DNA of 55,603 nt. Origin: Paludibacteraceae bacterium (GTDB lineage Bacteria > Bacteroidota > Bacteroidia > Bacteroidales > Paludibacteraceae). The stretch is from positions 1-55,603 of the forward strand of contig JAFXPY010000016.1 of NCBI GenBank assembly GCA_017527495.1, in the 5' to 3' direction. A model generated the notes under the pieces. It did no database searches and was not told where the DNA came from. It worked only from the letters and a program-made list of their open reading frames with translations. Below are positions 1-6,672 of the stretch, piece after piece; position 1 is the stretch's first letter, and each line of letters opens with the position of its first letter. A program made the translations under genes and the position numbers.

Positions 1-1
1 G

Positions 2-118
2 AGTGTCAGAAACTTTATTACTAACGCCTTTGCTGCTATTGCTGCTTATTGCTATTTCACAAAGAAACCATCACTAAATCTCATCTATGAAACAGATAAT
101 CAACTTCTTTTATTCTAA
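2..118 (+). pseudogene. C-terminal tail of a transposase-like protein (cut by window edge)
   Basis: An open frame runs from base 2 to a TAA at 116-118 and gives 38 residues, beginning SVRNFITNAFAAIAAYCYF and ending in NQLLLF. A hydrophobic stretch, then KKPSLN, then a short acidic tail ending in L-L-F resembles the ends of some DDE transposases of Bacteroidetes insertion sequences, but this is recognition by style only. The gene starts before the window, so whether it is intact is unknown. It ends 20 bp before an inverted-repeat-bounded element. It could equally be the end of an unrelated membrane protein. Confidence 0.4.
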
Positions 119-137
119 AGTTATATCGAACTCACGT

Positions 138-441
138 TAATTTAAGTTTCGCAAGTAGTTAATGTGTTAAACTATAAGAACTTGTTTAAGCAAGATTCAA
201 AGGTAAAAAACCGCGTTAGCGGTTTCATATTAATAGAAAATTTATATACACATTCTATCTCTCCCAACCGCGTTAGCGGTTGCATATTAAAATACTATGC
301 GATAAATTTGAATAATTGACAATGTTCAACCACTCGTGGTTGTTGGGTTTGTAATCTTGATTATATCTATTAATATGCAACGGCTAACGCCGTTGAGCGC
401 CGAGATATTATAAAATTTATTAATCTGCGAAACTTAAATTA
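138..441. mobile_element. MITE-like hairpin element, copy 1
   Basis: The ends are a perfect 16-bp inverted repeat, TAATTTAAGTTTCGCA at 138-153 and its complement at 426-441. Inside are four small palindromes: AAACCGCGTTAGCGGTTT (211-228), CAACCGCGTTAGCGGTTG (266-283), CAACCACTCGTGGTTG (329-344) and CAACGGCTAACGCCGTTG (378-395). Most are bordered by CATATTAA or its complement. No protein is encoded. A copy of about 90% identity lies inverted at 3431-3734 and a more distant one at 4914-5178. Size, terminal inverted repeats and repetition suggest a non-autonomous transposable element or a REP/BIME-like cluster. No clear target-site duplication is visible. Confidence 0.65.
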
Positions 442-461
442 CAATATTAAAAAAAACTTTG

Positions 462-493
462 CAAAGGTAATTATTTCTTAATTAAAAAGCAAA
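462..493 (-). promoter_or_regulatory. Bacteroidetes-type promoter facing the hairpin element
   Basis: On the minus strand a TTTG (493-490) lies 20 bp upstream of TACCTTTG (469-462), matching the Bacteroidetes -33/-7 pattern. Transcription would start near 458 and run leftwards through the hairpin element at 441-138, then antisense to the transposase-like tail. No minus-strand gene follows within the window. Confidence 0.5.
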
Positions 494-508
494 TTTCTGC
501 AAACGTTT

Positions 509-2218
509 TTATTGTAATAGTTTGATTGTTTTGGCAACATTTATGAGATGGTCGGCAACGCGTTCGGAGTTTTGAGCAAGTGAGATATATTCAGTTCCAG
601 CTTGCGGCAAACAAATTCCCAATGCAAGTCGTTGTATATGATTACGCTCCATTTCATCGGTCAATTGGTCTATTTCATCCTCTATTTGATTAGCCATGCC
701 AAGTGCAGCAAAATCTATTTTATGATATGCTTGAAGAGTGGCGTCAAAGAGGTTGTCAATCAATTTTGCAACCTGCTCTATTTCACGCATTGCATATTCA
801 GAAAAACGCACATCTTGAGACTTCAAACTATCAGCATACTCAACTATATTTTTAGCATAGTCACCTATTCGCTCGAGGTCGTTTGCCGTACGAATTACAG
901 ACGCTAAATATTGATGGTCATATCTATTTAACTGATTATTAGAAAGGCGAATAGAATAGCTCATCAATTCACGATTGAGATAGTTGAGTTCTTTTTCAGT
1001 ATTCCCAAAAATATCTATTTCAGAATAATCAAGAGTTTTCACAATATGTATTGAACGACGGAAATTATCAATAGCCATGTGTGCCATATTTTCTGTTTCT
1101 GCTTTGAGTTGACGTATTGCCACAACAGGTGTTTTAAGCATTGTTTCATCTAAGAAATAAAGATGAGGCTCGATTGTTGAAGATTGATTATCAACACCTT
1201 TTTTCTCCGGCAGAATGAATTGTACGAGTTTGATGAGCTGATTTGTAAGCGGCATGGCAACAAACATTGTGCATATATTGAACACTGTGTGAAACATGGC
1301 CAACTGCACCTGTGGGGCATTGGGGAATAATCTGCTAAATAATACCGCAAAAGTATATTGTCCATTTGAAAAACCTTTGAGAGCGATAGAAATTGCAAGG
1401 AACAAAGCCACGCCCATTGTGTTGAAAAGCAAGTGAATCAGTGCTGTGCGTTTTGCATTCAAGCCACTCGTCCAACCGGCAAGAATAGCCACTACACACG
1501 AACCTATGTTCGAACCCATTGTAAGGTATATTCCTTGGTCAAGAGAGATCAATCGCGTAACAACCATAGTTAATGCAACAGATGTCATAACGGAAGACGA
1601 CTGAATAATTGCCGTCAGTATGGCCCCCACAACAACTAACAAAAGCGGATTAGAGATGCTTGCAAGAAAAAGTTTTACAGACTGCAATGCAGCAAAATCT
1701 TCCATTGCATTCTGCATGATACTCAAGCCGACAAACAACATACCAAAACCCGTCATTATTCCACCTATTTGCCGCCAATTATCACTCTTAGTAAAGAGCA
1801 TAATAAATGCACCGATACCCGTCAGAGTGGCAAAAATTAGAGTTGATGAGATTGCACCCATACCAAACATACCAAGTGCCACAAGTTGTGCCGTAACTGT
1901 AGTACCGATGTTGGCTCCATAGATGACCGTTGCCGCCTGTGCAAGAGAAAGAATGCCCACATTGACAAAACCGATAACCATAACAGTGACGGCACCACTA
2001 CTCTGAATTGCTGCCGTACCAACAGTACCTATTCCGACTCCAAGCCAACGTTGCAGCCAAGAGCTTTTGCCTGAATCACCGGCTTTATTGAACAAACGTT
2101 TGAGACGCTTACTGCCCAAGCTCTCAAGATTGCTACTCATCATCTGGCATGCCACAAGAAACACACCTATACCAGCCGAAAGATTTAAAATAGCAATAAT
2201 AATTGTTGTCAGGTCCAT
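509..2218 (-). CDS. Na+/phosphate symporter with C-terminal PhoU-like domain (NptA/YjbB type)
   Basis: Inner-membrane transporter expected to move phosphate with Na+. The 569 residues hold two inverted Na/Pi-cotransporter repeats, seen as QSSG at 72-75 with GANIGTT at 101-107, and QSSS at 206-209 with GSNIGS at 235-240, in a hydrophobic region of about 330 residues. Residues from about 345 to the end form a soluble helical PhoU-like domain, as in YjbB relatives. The length fits this two-domain family. The ATG at 2218 lies 2 bp after the stop of the PepSY-like gene upstream, so the two are almost surely cotranscribed. Such proteins can act in Pi uptake or efflux; direction cannot be read from sequence. 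Confidence 0.9.
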   Translation of the reverse strand: MDLTTIIIAILNLSAGIGVFLVACQMMSSNLESLGSKRLKRLFNKAGDSGKSSWLQRWLGVGIGTVGTAAIQSSGAVTVMVIGFVNVGILSLAQAATVIYGANIGTTVTAQLVALGMFGMGAISSTLIFATLTGIGAFIMLFTKSDNWRQIGGIMTGFGMLFVGLSIMQNAMEDFAALQSVKLFLASISNPLLLVVVGAILTAIIQSSSVMTSVALTMVVTRLISLDQGIYLTMGSNIGSCVVAILAGWTSGLNAKRTALIHLLFNTMGVALFLAISIALKGFSNGQYTFAVLFSRLFPNAPQVQLAMFHTVFNICTMFVAMPLTNQLIKLVQFILPEKKGVDNQSSTIEPHLYFLDETMLKTPVVAIRQLKAETENMAHMAIDNFRRSIHIVKTLDYSEIDIFGNTEKELNYLNRELMSYSIRLSNNQLNRYDHQYLASVIRTANDLERIGDYAKNIVEYADSLKSQDVRFSEYAMREIEQVAKLIDNLFDATLQAYHKIDFAALGMANQIEDEIDQLTDEMERNHIQRLALGICLPQAGTEYISLAQNSERVADHLINVAKTIKLLQ

Positions 2219-2220
2219 AA

Positions 2221-2655
2221 TCAGTCGTCAAAGCGTAGGAATTCGTAATCGCTGTTGAACTCCAATACCAAATCGTTGTTCAGCTCAACCTCTATGTGTC
2301 TATCACTTTTGTCAAACTCAGTAATTATAGCATTAGGAAATTTGTCTTTGACATACTTTTGAATTGGTGCAGGAACTAATGCTTCCGGTACTTCTTTCAT
2401 TCGACAATCAACTTTTTTGAGCTCCCCTTTACTATCAAATTCCACTTTACAACCGGTAGCAAACTTAACGACATACTCTAATGAAAACACATCACGTTCT
2501 TTCATTACATACGAAATTTGTTCGTTTGCGAAATGAGCTTCGATTACCTCTCGCGCAGGAGCAGGCAATTGCTCTACATTAATCACTTGTTCTGAACCAC
2601 ATGCTGTTAGACTCATGCTAACGGCAAAAAACAATAAATAAAAATGTTTTTTCAT
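2221..2655 (-). CDS. PepSY-like periplasmic lipoprotein
   Basis: A 144-residue protein starting MKKHFYLLFFAV, with a lipobox ending in TAC-GS, so a lipid-anchored periplasmic protein is expected. The mature part has two related halves (EQLPAPAREVIEAHF and VPAPIQKYVKDKF), each followed by beta-strand material, as in the PepSY-like (BLIP-like) fold common in Bacteroidetes. Function of this family is unknown; ligand or peptidase-inhibitor binding is often guessed. The ATG at 2655 is preferred over one 57 bp upstream because it gives a clean signal peptide. The upstream one would also lie inside the terminator of the preceding gene. It precedes the phosphate symporter with a 2-bp gap. Confidence 0.8.
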   Translation of the reverse strand: MKKHFYLLFFAVSMSLTACGSEQVINVEQLPAPAREVIEAHFANEQISYVMKERDVFSLEYVVKFATGCKVEFDSKGELKKVDCRMKEVPEALVPAPIQKYVKDKFPNAIITEFDKSDRHIEVELNNDLVLEFNSDYEFLRFDD

Positions 2656-2681
2656 TTTTCTATAAACTATTATTATCAAAC

Positions 2682-2718
2682 TAAAAAAACGATATAAACT
2701 CAATGAGTTCATATCGTT
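2682..2718 (-). terminator. Rho-independent terminator of the 118-residue gene
   Basis: On the minus strand AACGATATGAACTC (2718-2705), loop ATT, GAGTTTATATCGTT (2701-2688) form a 14-bp stem with one G-T pair, followed by a run of T. It lies 7 bp after the stop at 2725, separating that gene from the PepSY-symporter pair. Confidence 0.8.
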
Positions 2719-2724
2719 TTTGTA

Positions 2725-3081
2725 CTATGTATGCATAGTATTACAGCTCAATATTACCCCTTCAGGAGCATAACGACGCACGAGTCCTAATCGCTGTTTA
2801 TTAGATGTACAAGCAACAGAAAGCACGCCGTCAGCCTTTTGACACTGGAAATAAGCAAAAAACGTATTGAAAGATGTTGTGGTCATAACAACACAATTAA
2901 TTTCGTCTTCCTCATCCCATTCAAAATCTTCAGTTTCAACCTCAACACAAGCTTCTATACGCATATCTTCTGTAGCAATATGTATGTCGTTCCATTTATC
3001 GACTAAAAGACACACCGCAAAGAGACTCATCAAAGTGATAAGGACAGCAGGACAATATGTACGAAAGAGTTGCATTAACAT
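2725..3081 (-). CDS. Small membrane-anchored protein of unknown function
   Basis: 118 residues, not recognised. Residues about 8-27 (CPAVLITLMSLFAVCLLV) form one hydrophobic helix that may be an uncleaved anchor or signal peptide. It is followed by an acidic stretch (about 40-60, rich in E and D) and a region with several cysteines. It ends in CNTMHT. The start ATG at 3081 has a second ATG at 3075. A weak -7-like box (complement of CAAATTTA at 3102-3109) lies just upstream. It has its own terminator, so it is a single-gene unit. The pattern resembles small Bacteroidetes lineage-specific proteins, but I cannot assign a family. Confidence 0.6.
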   Translation of the reverse strand: MLMQLFRTYCPAVLITLMSLFAVCLLVDKWNDIHIATEDMRIEACVEVETEDFEWDEEDEINCVVMTTTSFNTFFAYFQCQKADGVLSVACTSNKQRLGLVRRYAPEGVILSCNTMHT

Positions 3082-3178
3082 TTCTTTAACAAAAATTATG
3101 CCAAATTTAACTATATTTTACAATTAGATATTGACATAACTGATTTAGAATTATTAGTGTCCGGTTAATCTTTGTTTA

Positions 3179-3288
3179 CCCGTAGGGAATATCTTTTAAG
3201 TTGAAAATTGAAAATTGAAAGGAAACTTTCACTTTTAATTTTTCACTTTTCATTTTGTCTGAGGTTTCCCGTAGGGAATATCTTTTAA
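3179..3288. repeat. CCCGTAGGG repeat block, copy A
   Basis: The block begins and ends with CCCGTAGGGAATATCTTTTAA. Between them are runs such as TTGAAAATTGAAAATTGAAA and a TTTTTCACTTTTCATTTTG stretch. Its reverse complement matches 19333-19424 closely apart from a short deletion. Further CCCTACGGG and ATCGCGTAGCGAT-like palindromes follow at about 3315-3385. Confidence 0.6.
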
Positions 3289-3430
3289 ACCATTGATATT
3301 AGGATAGTAAAAAAAATCCCTACGGGATATAAATTTGTAATTAACCTGATTATTCTATTAAAAGAGAATCGCTACGCGATATCTTCAAAAACAAGCACCT
3401 GGATATTTGTTATATTATACTTATTTTTAA

Positions 3431-3734
3431 TAATTTACGTTTCGCACGTTATGACAATTTATAAAATCTCAGCACTCAACGGCGTTAGCCGTTGCATATT
3501 AATAGATATAATCAAGATTACAAAACCAACAACCACGTAGTGGTTGCACATTGTCAATTAGTCAAATTTATCGCATAGTATTTTAATATGCAACCGCTAA
3601 CGCGGTTGGGAGAGAAGGAATGTGTATATAAATTTCTATTAACATGAAACCGCTAAAGCGGTTTTTTGCCTTTAAATCAGACATAAACAAGTTCCTATAA
3701 TTTGACACATTAACTACTTGCGAAACTTGAATCA
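3431..3734. mobile_element. MITE-like hairpin element, copy 2 (inverted)
   Basis: Reverse complement of copy 1 at about 90% identity along its whole length. It has the same four hairpins: CAACGGCGTTAGCCGTTG near 3478, CAACCACGTAGTGGTTG near 3530, CAACCGCTAACGCGGTTG near 3592, and AAACCGCTAAAGCGGTTT near 3648. Its terminal repeats keep the GTTTCGCA / TGCGAAAC core but are less perfect than in copy 1. Copies 1 and 2 enclose the phosphate symporter group in opposite orientation. Confidence 0.65.
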
Positions 3735-3778
3735 ATAATATATCAATGCATATATGTTTTTTATCGGACACCAATAAT

Positions 3779-4888
3779 TTATTTCAAATTGTTGTTGAAA
3801 AACTCAGCCAATTTATCCCATGGAATAAGGTTCTTTGGTGTTCCCTTACCTTCAGGTTCGGTAAATCCTCCATCGTAGAGGTCGCAATGCGAAGCACCAG
3901 GAATGATAAGCAATTCCTTATTCTCCGGACATGGATTAGGTGCCACAACGCTCTTGTAACCATCAGCTTTACCTTCGACCATATAATGATAAGCAGCCTC
4001 ACCGAAATAACGACTATGGGCTTTCTCACCATGCATGATAAGTACTGCTGAGCGAATTTCATTTATATAGTATAGGAAGCGTGCGTTGGCAAAGGCTTGA
4101 GTTCCAATGACACGCCAGCCGTCATTTGAGTTGCCGCTACGTGAATGATAGCCTCGAGCAGTTTTATAGTAATCATGATAGTCTTTAACGAATTGTGGTG
4201 CATCATCCGGCACGGGGTCGATCACTCCACCTGCCATAGCCATTGGGTCTGTAAGACGTTGTTTGGCTAATGCCTCACGGGCTTCATGACGCGCTTGCTC
4301 ATTGTCGGCAGAATCAAAATAGCCATTACCACTAACTCGAGTCATGTCATACATTGTTGAAGCCACAGTAGCTTTAATTCGTGCATCAGCAGCTGCTGCG
4401 TTCAGGGCAATACCACCCCAACCACATATACCGATGATACCAATGCGTTCGGCATCAACTTCCGGAAGTTGGCTCAAGAAATCTACTGCTGCCAAAAAAT
4501 CTTCGGTATTAATGTCCGGCGATGCGGTACGGCGTGGTTCTCCACTGCTCTCACCGGTGAAAGAAGGATCGAAAGCCAAAGCTACAAAACCACGCTCAGC
4601 CATACGCATTGCATACAAGCCGCTTGATTGCTCTTTCGTTGCACCAAATGGGCCACTTACTGCTATTGCAGACAGCTTGTGCTCTTTCAAATCTTTAGGT
4701 TCGTATAAATCGCCTACAAGACTAAAACCATATTGGGTTGGGAATGTCACTTTTTTGTGACTTACTCTTTCGCTTAGAGGGAATACTTTGTCCCATGAGT
4801 CGTTTTTCATATTTTCATCAATTTTATTGTTTGTGTTGCATGCTATAAAAAATAGAGAAAGCAACACTAAAAGATAATTATATTTCAT
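3779..4888 (-). CDS. Alpha/beta-hydrolase lipoprotein (dienelactone-hydrolase-like)
   Basis: 369 residues from the ATG at 4888 (MKYNYLLVLLSLFFIACNT); the lipobox FIAC makes it a lipoprotein. The only longer frame uses TTG at 4906. An alpha/beta-hydrolase fold is seen: an oxyanion region (AVSGPFG), the nucleophile elbow GICGWGG with Cys155 in place of the usual Ser, as in dienelactone hydrolases, the HGEKAHSR segment, and the C-terminal His in PGASHCDLYDGG. Relatives are annotated as COG1073 hydrolases or acetylxylan-esterase-like enzymes; the substrate is unknown. It is a lone gene; its stop touches the IS-like end at 3777, and its upstream region carries hairpin element copy 3. Confidence 0.8.
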   Translation of the reverse strand: MKYNYLLVLLSLFFIACNTNNKIDENMKNDSWDKVFPLSERVSHKKVTFPTQYGFSLVGDLYEPKDLKEHKLSAIAVSGPFGATKEQSSGLYAMRMAERGFVALAFDPSFTGESSGEPRRTASPDINTEDFLAAVDFLSQLPEVDAERIGIIGICGWGGIALNAAAADARIKATVASTMYDMTRVSGNGYFDSADNEQARHEAREALAKQRLTDPMAMAGGVIDPVPDDAPQFVKDYHDYYKTARGYHSRSGNSNDGWRVIGTQAFANARFLYYINEIRSAVLIMHGEKAHSRYFGEAAYHYMVEGKADGYKSVVAPNPCPENKELLIIPGASHCDLYDGGFTEPEGKGTPKNLIPWDKLAEFFNNNLK

Positions 4889-4913
4889 GATAGTTAATTT
4901 ATTCAATTATACT

Positions 4914-5178
4914 ACTAAACTTTTCCACACCAAAAATTACGGCGTAGCCGTTTCATATCAATTGATATAATTGTTAAATACCTTAATTCCAACCAGGTAG
5001 TGGTTGCACGTTGATCAACATTCAAGTCAATCGCATAATAAATAATTTTAATATGCAACCGCTAAGCGGTTGAGAGATAAGGAATGTGTTTATAATTTTA
5101 ATATGCAACCGCTAACGCGGTTGAGAAGCAATTGATAGCACTATATTTCTTACTCCTAACAATGTGGGAAACTTTAGT
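4914..5178. mobile_element. MITE-like hairpin element, copy 3
   Basis: The ends ACTAAACTTTTCCACA (4914-4929) and TGTGGGAAACTTTAGT (5163-5178) are inverted repeats matching at 14 of 16 positions. The interior is related to copies 1 and 2 and lies in the orientation of copy 2: CGGCGTAGCCG, AACCAGGTAGTGGTT, AACCGCTAAGCGGTT and AACCGCTAACGCGGTT hairpins with ATATGCAACC borders, and the shared GGAATGTGT segment. Its ends resemble those of the element at 8409-8664 more than those of copies 1 and 2. Confidence 0.6.
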
Positions 5179-5208
5179 TATTCCAAAGATAATAATTCAG
5201 CTTTACAT

Positions 5209-5241
5209 AATCAGCCCTTTCTGTTTGTGAAAGGGCTGATT
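5209..5241 (-). terminator. Terminator-like hairpin after the winged-helix mini-gene
   Basis: AATCAGCCCTTTC (5209-5221) and GAAAGGGCTGATT (5229-5241) form a perfect 13-bp stem with a 7-base loop, 20 bp after the stop of the 56-residue gene. There is no long T run on the minus strand, so termination may be modest. Confidence 0.65.
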
Positions 5242-5260
5242 TTGAGAGTGACAAGGGTGT

Positions 5261-5431
5261 TTAAGCAGGTTGCCATTTGCAACGTACAGGAGACACTATT
5301 GCTCCTTCTTTTTTTAATTCTGCAAATGCTTTATCTACTTCTTTTCGGTCGGCGTTCAACGCTTTGGTTATATCGCCGGCGCTGACAGGTTTTCCTGCAG
5401 CACGCATAGCTTCTAAAACTTGTTCTTTCAT
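5261..5431 (-). CDS. 56-residue winged-helix-like protein
   Basis: The frame from ATG 5431 to TAA at 5261 reads MKEQVLEAMRAAGKPVSAG, continues through ADRKEVDKAFAELKKEGAIV and ends PVRCKWQPA. The pattern of a short helix, a G-x-I helix-turn-helix, a recognition helix (DRKEVDKAFAELKKEG) and a strand ending in a Cys-containing tail is that of tiny MarR/ArsR-like winged-helix proteins found in Bacteroidetes. These are sometimes annotated as transcriptional regulators. The ATG lies 3 bp after the ferritin-like gene, so the two form an operon. Whether it binds DNA is unproven; protein-protein or metal binding through the Cys is possible. Confidence 0.75.
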   Translation of the reverse strand: MKEQVLEAMRAAGKPVSAGDITKALNADRKEVDKAFAELKKEGAIVSPVRCKWQPA

Positions 5432-5434
5432 AAA

Positions 5435-5896
5435 TTACATCATTGAGATAAGGAAGTTTTCGTAACCCAATTTCTTGATATAGTTGAGATATTGAGCCTC
5501 CCAAGCCATGTGTTCTGTTTCACCATCAATCCATTTTTGAATTAATTTTTGTGTTGGGTAGTCATCAGCGAATGCTTCTGCCAATTTGCTCAATTCTTTT
5601 ACTGCCTCCGGATTGTAATCTGACTCAATCTGTTGTTTTGGATCATCATAGAATGGAAATTCCATTGTTTTCATCAATTCTTGCAAATCAGCAGGTTTGC
5701 AGCCAAGTTCTACTAAACGATTGAGCACTTCTTCTGCTTCATCCCACTCTTCTTCTGCTTCTTCTTTCCATTTGTCAGCCAATTTGTTCCAACCATTAAG
5801 ACGGTCGTATGCTGAAAATGCAAAATGCTGTTTGCTGTTTCCAAACCATGCAGCTCCGTACATGGCAAATTCTTTTAAAGCTTCTTCTTTTGTCAT
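5435..5896 (-). CDS. Ferritin-like (diiron fold) protein
   Basis: 153 residues, almost all helical and acidic. Helix 1 reads FAMYGAAWFGNSKQHFAFSA, helix 2 is EEAEEEWDEAEEVLNRLVEL, and late in the chain ETEHMAWEAQYLNYIKKLG carries an ExxH-like pattern. Four amphipathic helices with Glu and His in these places suggest the ferritin/bacterioferritin/Dps superfamily, so iron binding or oxidation in the cytoplasm is plausible. I cannot assign a subfamily. It sits between glutathione peroxidase upstream (22 bp) and the winged-helix mini-gene downstream (3 bp), which supports a role in iron or peroxide stress. Alternative: an uncharacterised helical protein without metal. Confidence 0.6.
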   Translation of the reverse strand: MTKEEALKEFAMYGAAWFGNSKQHFAFSAYDRLNGWNKLADKWKEEAEEEWDEAEEVLNRLVELGCKPADLQELMKTMEFPFYDDPKQQIESDYNPEAVKELSKLAEAFADDYPTQKLIQKWIDGETEHMAWEAQYLNYIKKLGYENFLISMM

Positions 5897-5918
5897 AATG
5901 TTATATTTTTAATTGTTT

Positions 5919-6458
5919 TTAGAGTAATTTAAGTATGTCTTTTTCTATATCTTCCGGTTTTGTGGTCGGAGCATAACGACCGACAACATTACCCTGACGA
6001 TCTACAAGGAATTTGGTAAAGTTCCAGCGTATGTCGTTTTCTTTTTTGTAAGTAGTACTGATACCTTTGAGCATTGTTGCTGTTGCTTTAGCTTTCAGCC
6101 CGTTATACTCTTCTGTCGGAGCTTGTTCTTTGAGAAACTCAAACAGTGGCGATGCATTTTCGCCATTAACCTCTATTTTGGCAAACTGCGGAAAACTTAC
6201 ATCGTACTTCAGTTGACAAAAACTGACAATTTCTTCTTCACTGCCCGGAGCCTGCTGGCCAAACTGATTGCATGGGAAATCAAGAATAGTCAAGCCTTGG
6301 TCGGCATATTTCTTATAAAGATTTTCCAAAGCCTCATATTGTGGAGTGAAGCCACAACCTGTTGCAGTGTTGACAATAAGCAACACTTTACCTTTGTATG
6401 CAGACAGCGAAACCTGCTGCTTTTTAGTATCTAATACTACAAAATCAAATATTGACAT
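5919..6458 (-). CDS. Glutathione peroxidase family thiol peroxidase
   Basis: 179 residues, the usual length for bacterial GPx/BsaA. Thioredoxin fold with peroxidatic Cys35 in NTATGCGFTPQY, the FPCNQFGQQ motif (Cys63 as likely resolving Cys and the catalytic Gln), and WNFTKFLVD with Trp145 and Asn146 completing the tetrad. It reduces H2O2 or lipid hydroperoxides, in bacteria usually with thioredoxin as donor. It is the first gene of the minus-strand redox group with the ferritin-like and winged-helix genes, and a Bacteroidetes promoter lies 25-55 bp upstream. Confidence 0.93.
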   Translation of the reverse strand: MSIFDFVVLDTKKQQVSLSAYKGKVLLIVNTATGCGFTPQYEALENLYKKYADQGLTILDFPCNQFGQQAPGSEEEIVSFCQLKYDVSFPQFAKIEVNGENASPLFEFLKEQAPTEEYNGLKAKATATMLKGISTTYKKENDIRWNFTKFLVDRQGNVVGRYAPTTKPEDIEKDILKLL

Positions 6459-6482
6459 AATTTCATTGTTTTAAAAAACATA

Positions 6483-6513
6483 CAAAGTTACTTTTTTTTT
6501 GTTAAATATGCAA
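6483..6513 (-). promoter_or_regulatory. Promoter of the glutathione peroxidase group
   Basis: On the minus strand TTG (6513-6511), a 20-bp spacer, then TAACTTTG (6490-6483) match the Bacteroidetes -33 and -7 elements. The predicted start near 6479 leaves a leader of about 20 bases before the ATG at 6458. Confidence 0.65.
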
Positions 6514-6579
6514 CATTAATTTCTATTTTTTTAATATGATTGAAAAATATAGTATAAAAACACTCTTTTTTTGCATTTT

Positions 6580-6612
6580 TTGCCAAATAACCGAAAAAAA
6601 CTTGTAATTTTG
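6580..6612 (+). promoter_or_regulatory. Promoter of the phosphatase-kinase pair
   Basis: TTG at 6580-6582 and TAATTTTG at 6605-6612, spaced 22 bp, match the Bacteroidetes pattern. The leader to the ATG at 6673 is about 57 bases. It diverges from the glutathione peroxidase promoter. Confidence 0.6.
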
Positions 6613-6672
6613 TAACGTGAAAGAAAAAGATAAAAATTCATCTTTCTAAAATCCTCAAACAAGTAAAATCAA

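Larger units (their letters stand above)
3151..3777. repeat. Intergenic block bounded by IS-like inverted repeats
   Basis: TTATTAGTGTCCGGTTAA at 3151-3168 matches, with three mismatches, the complement of the sequence around 3760-3777 (ends CGGACACCAATAA). GTGTCCG-type ends are seen on some Bacteroidetes insertion sequences. The enclosed 0.6 kb has no coding frame of note; it holds a hairpin repeat block (3179-3288) and a full MITE-like element (3431-3734). The right end abuts the stop codon of the hydrolase gene at 3779. This may be a decayed or non-autonomous IS derivative with nested repeats. Confidence 0.4.

Noticed and set aside
138-3734. A composite transposon carrying the phosphate symporter
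   Set aside because: The flanking copies carry no transposase and no outer duplication is seen; independent insertion of two copies is simpler.
5164-5465. Two plus-strand frames of 62-73 residues
   Set aside because: They lie over the end of element 3, a hairpin and the minus-strand winged-helix gene, which explains the region better.
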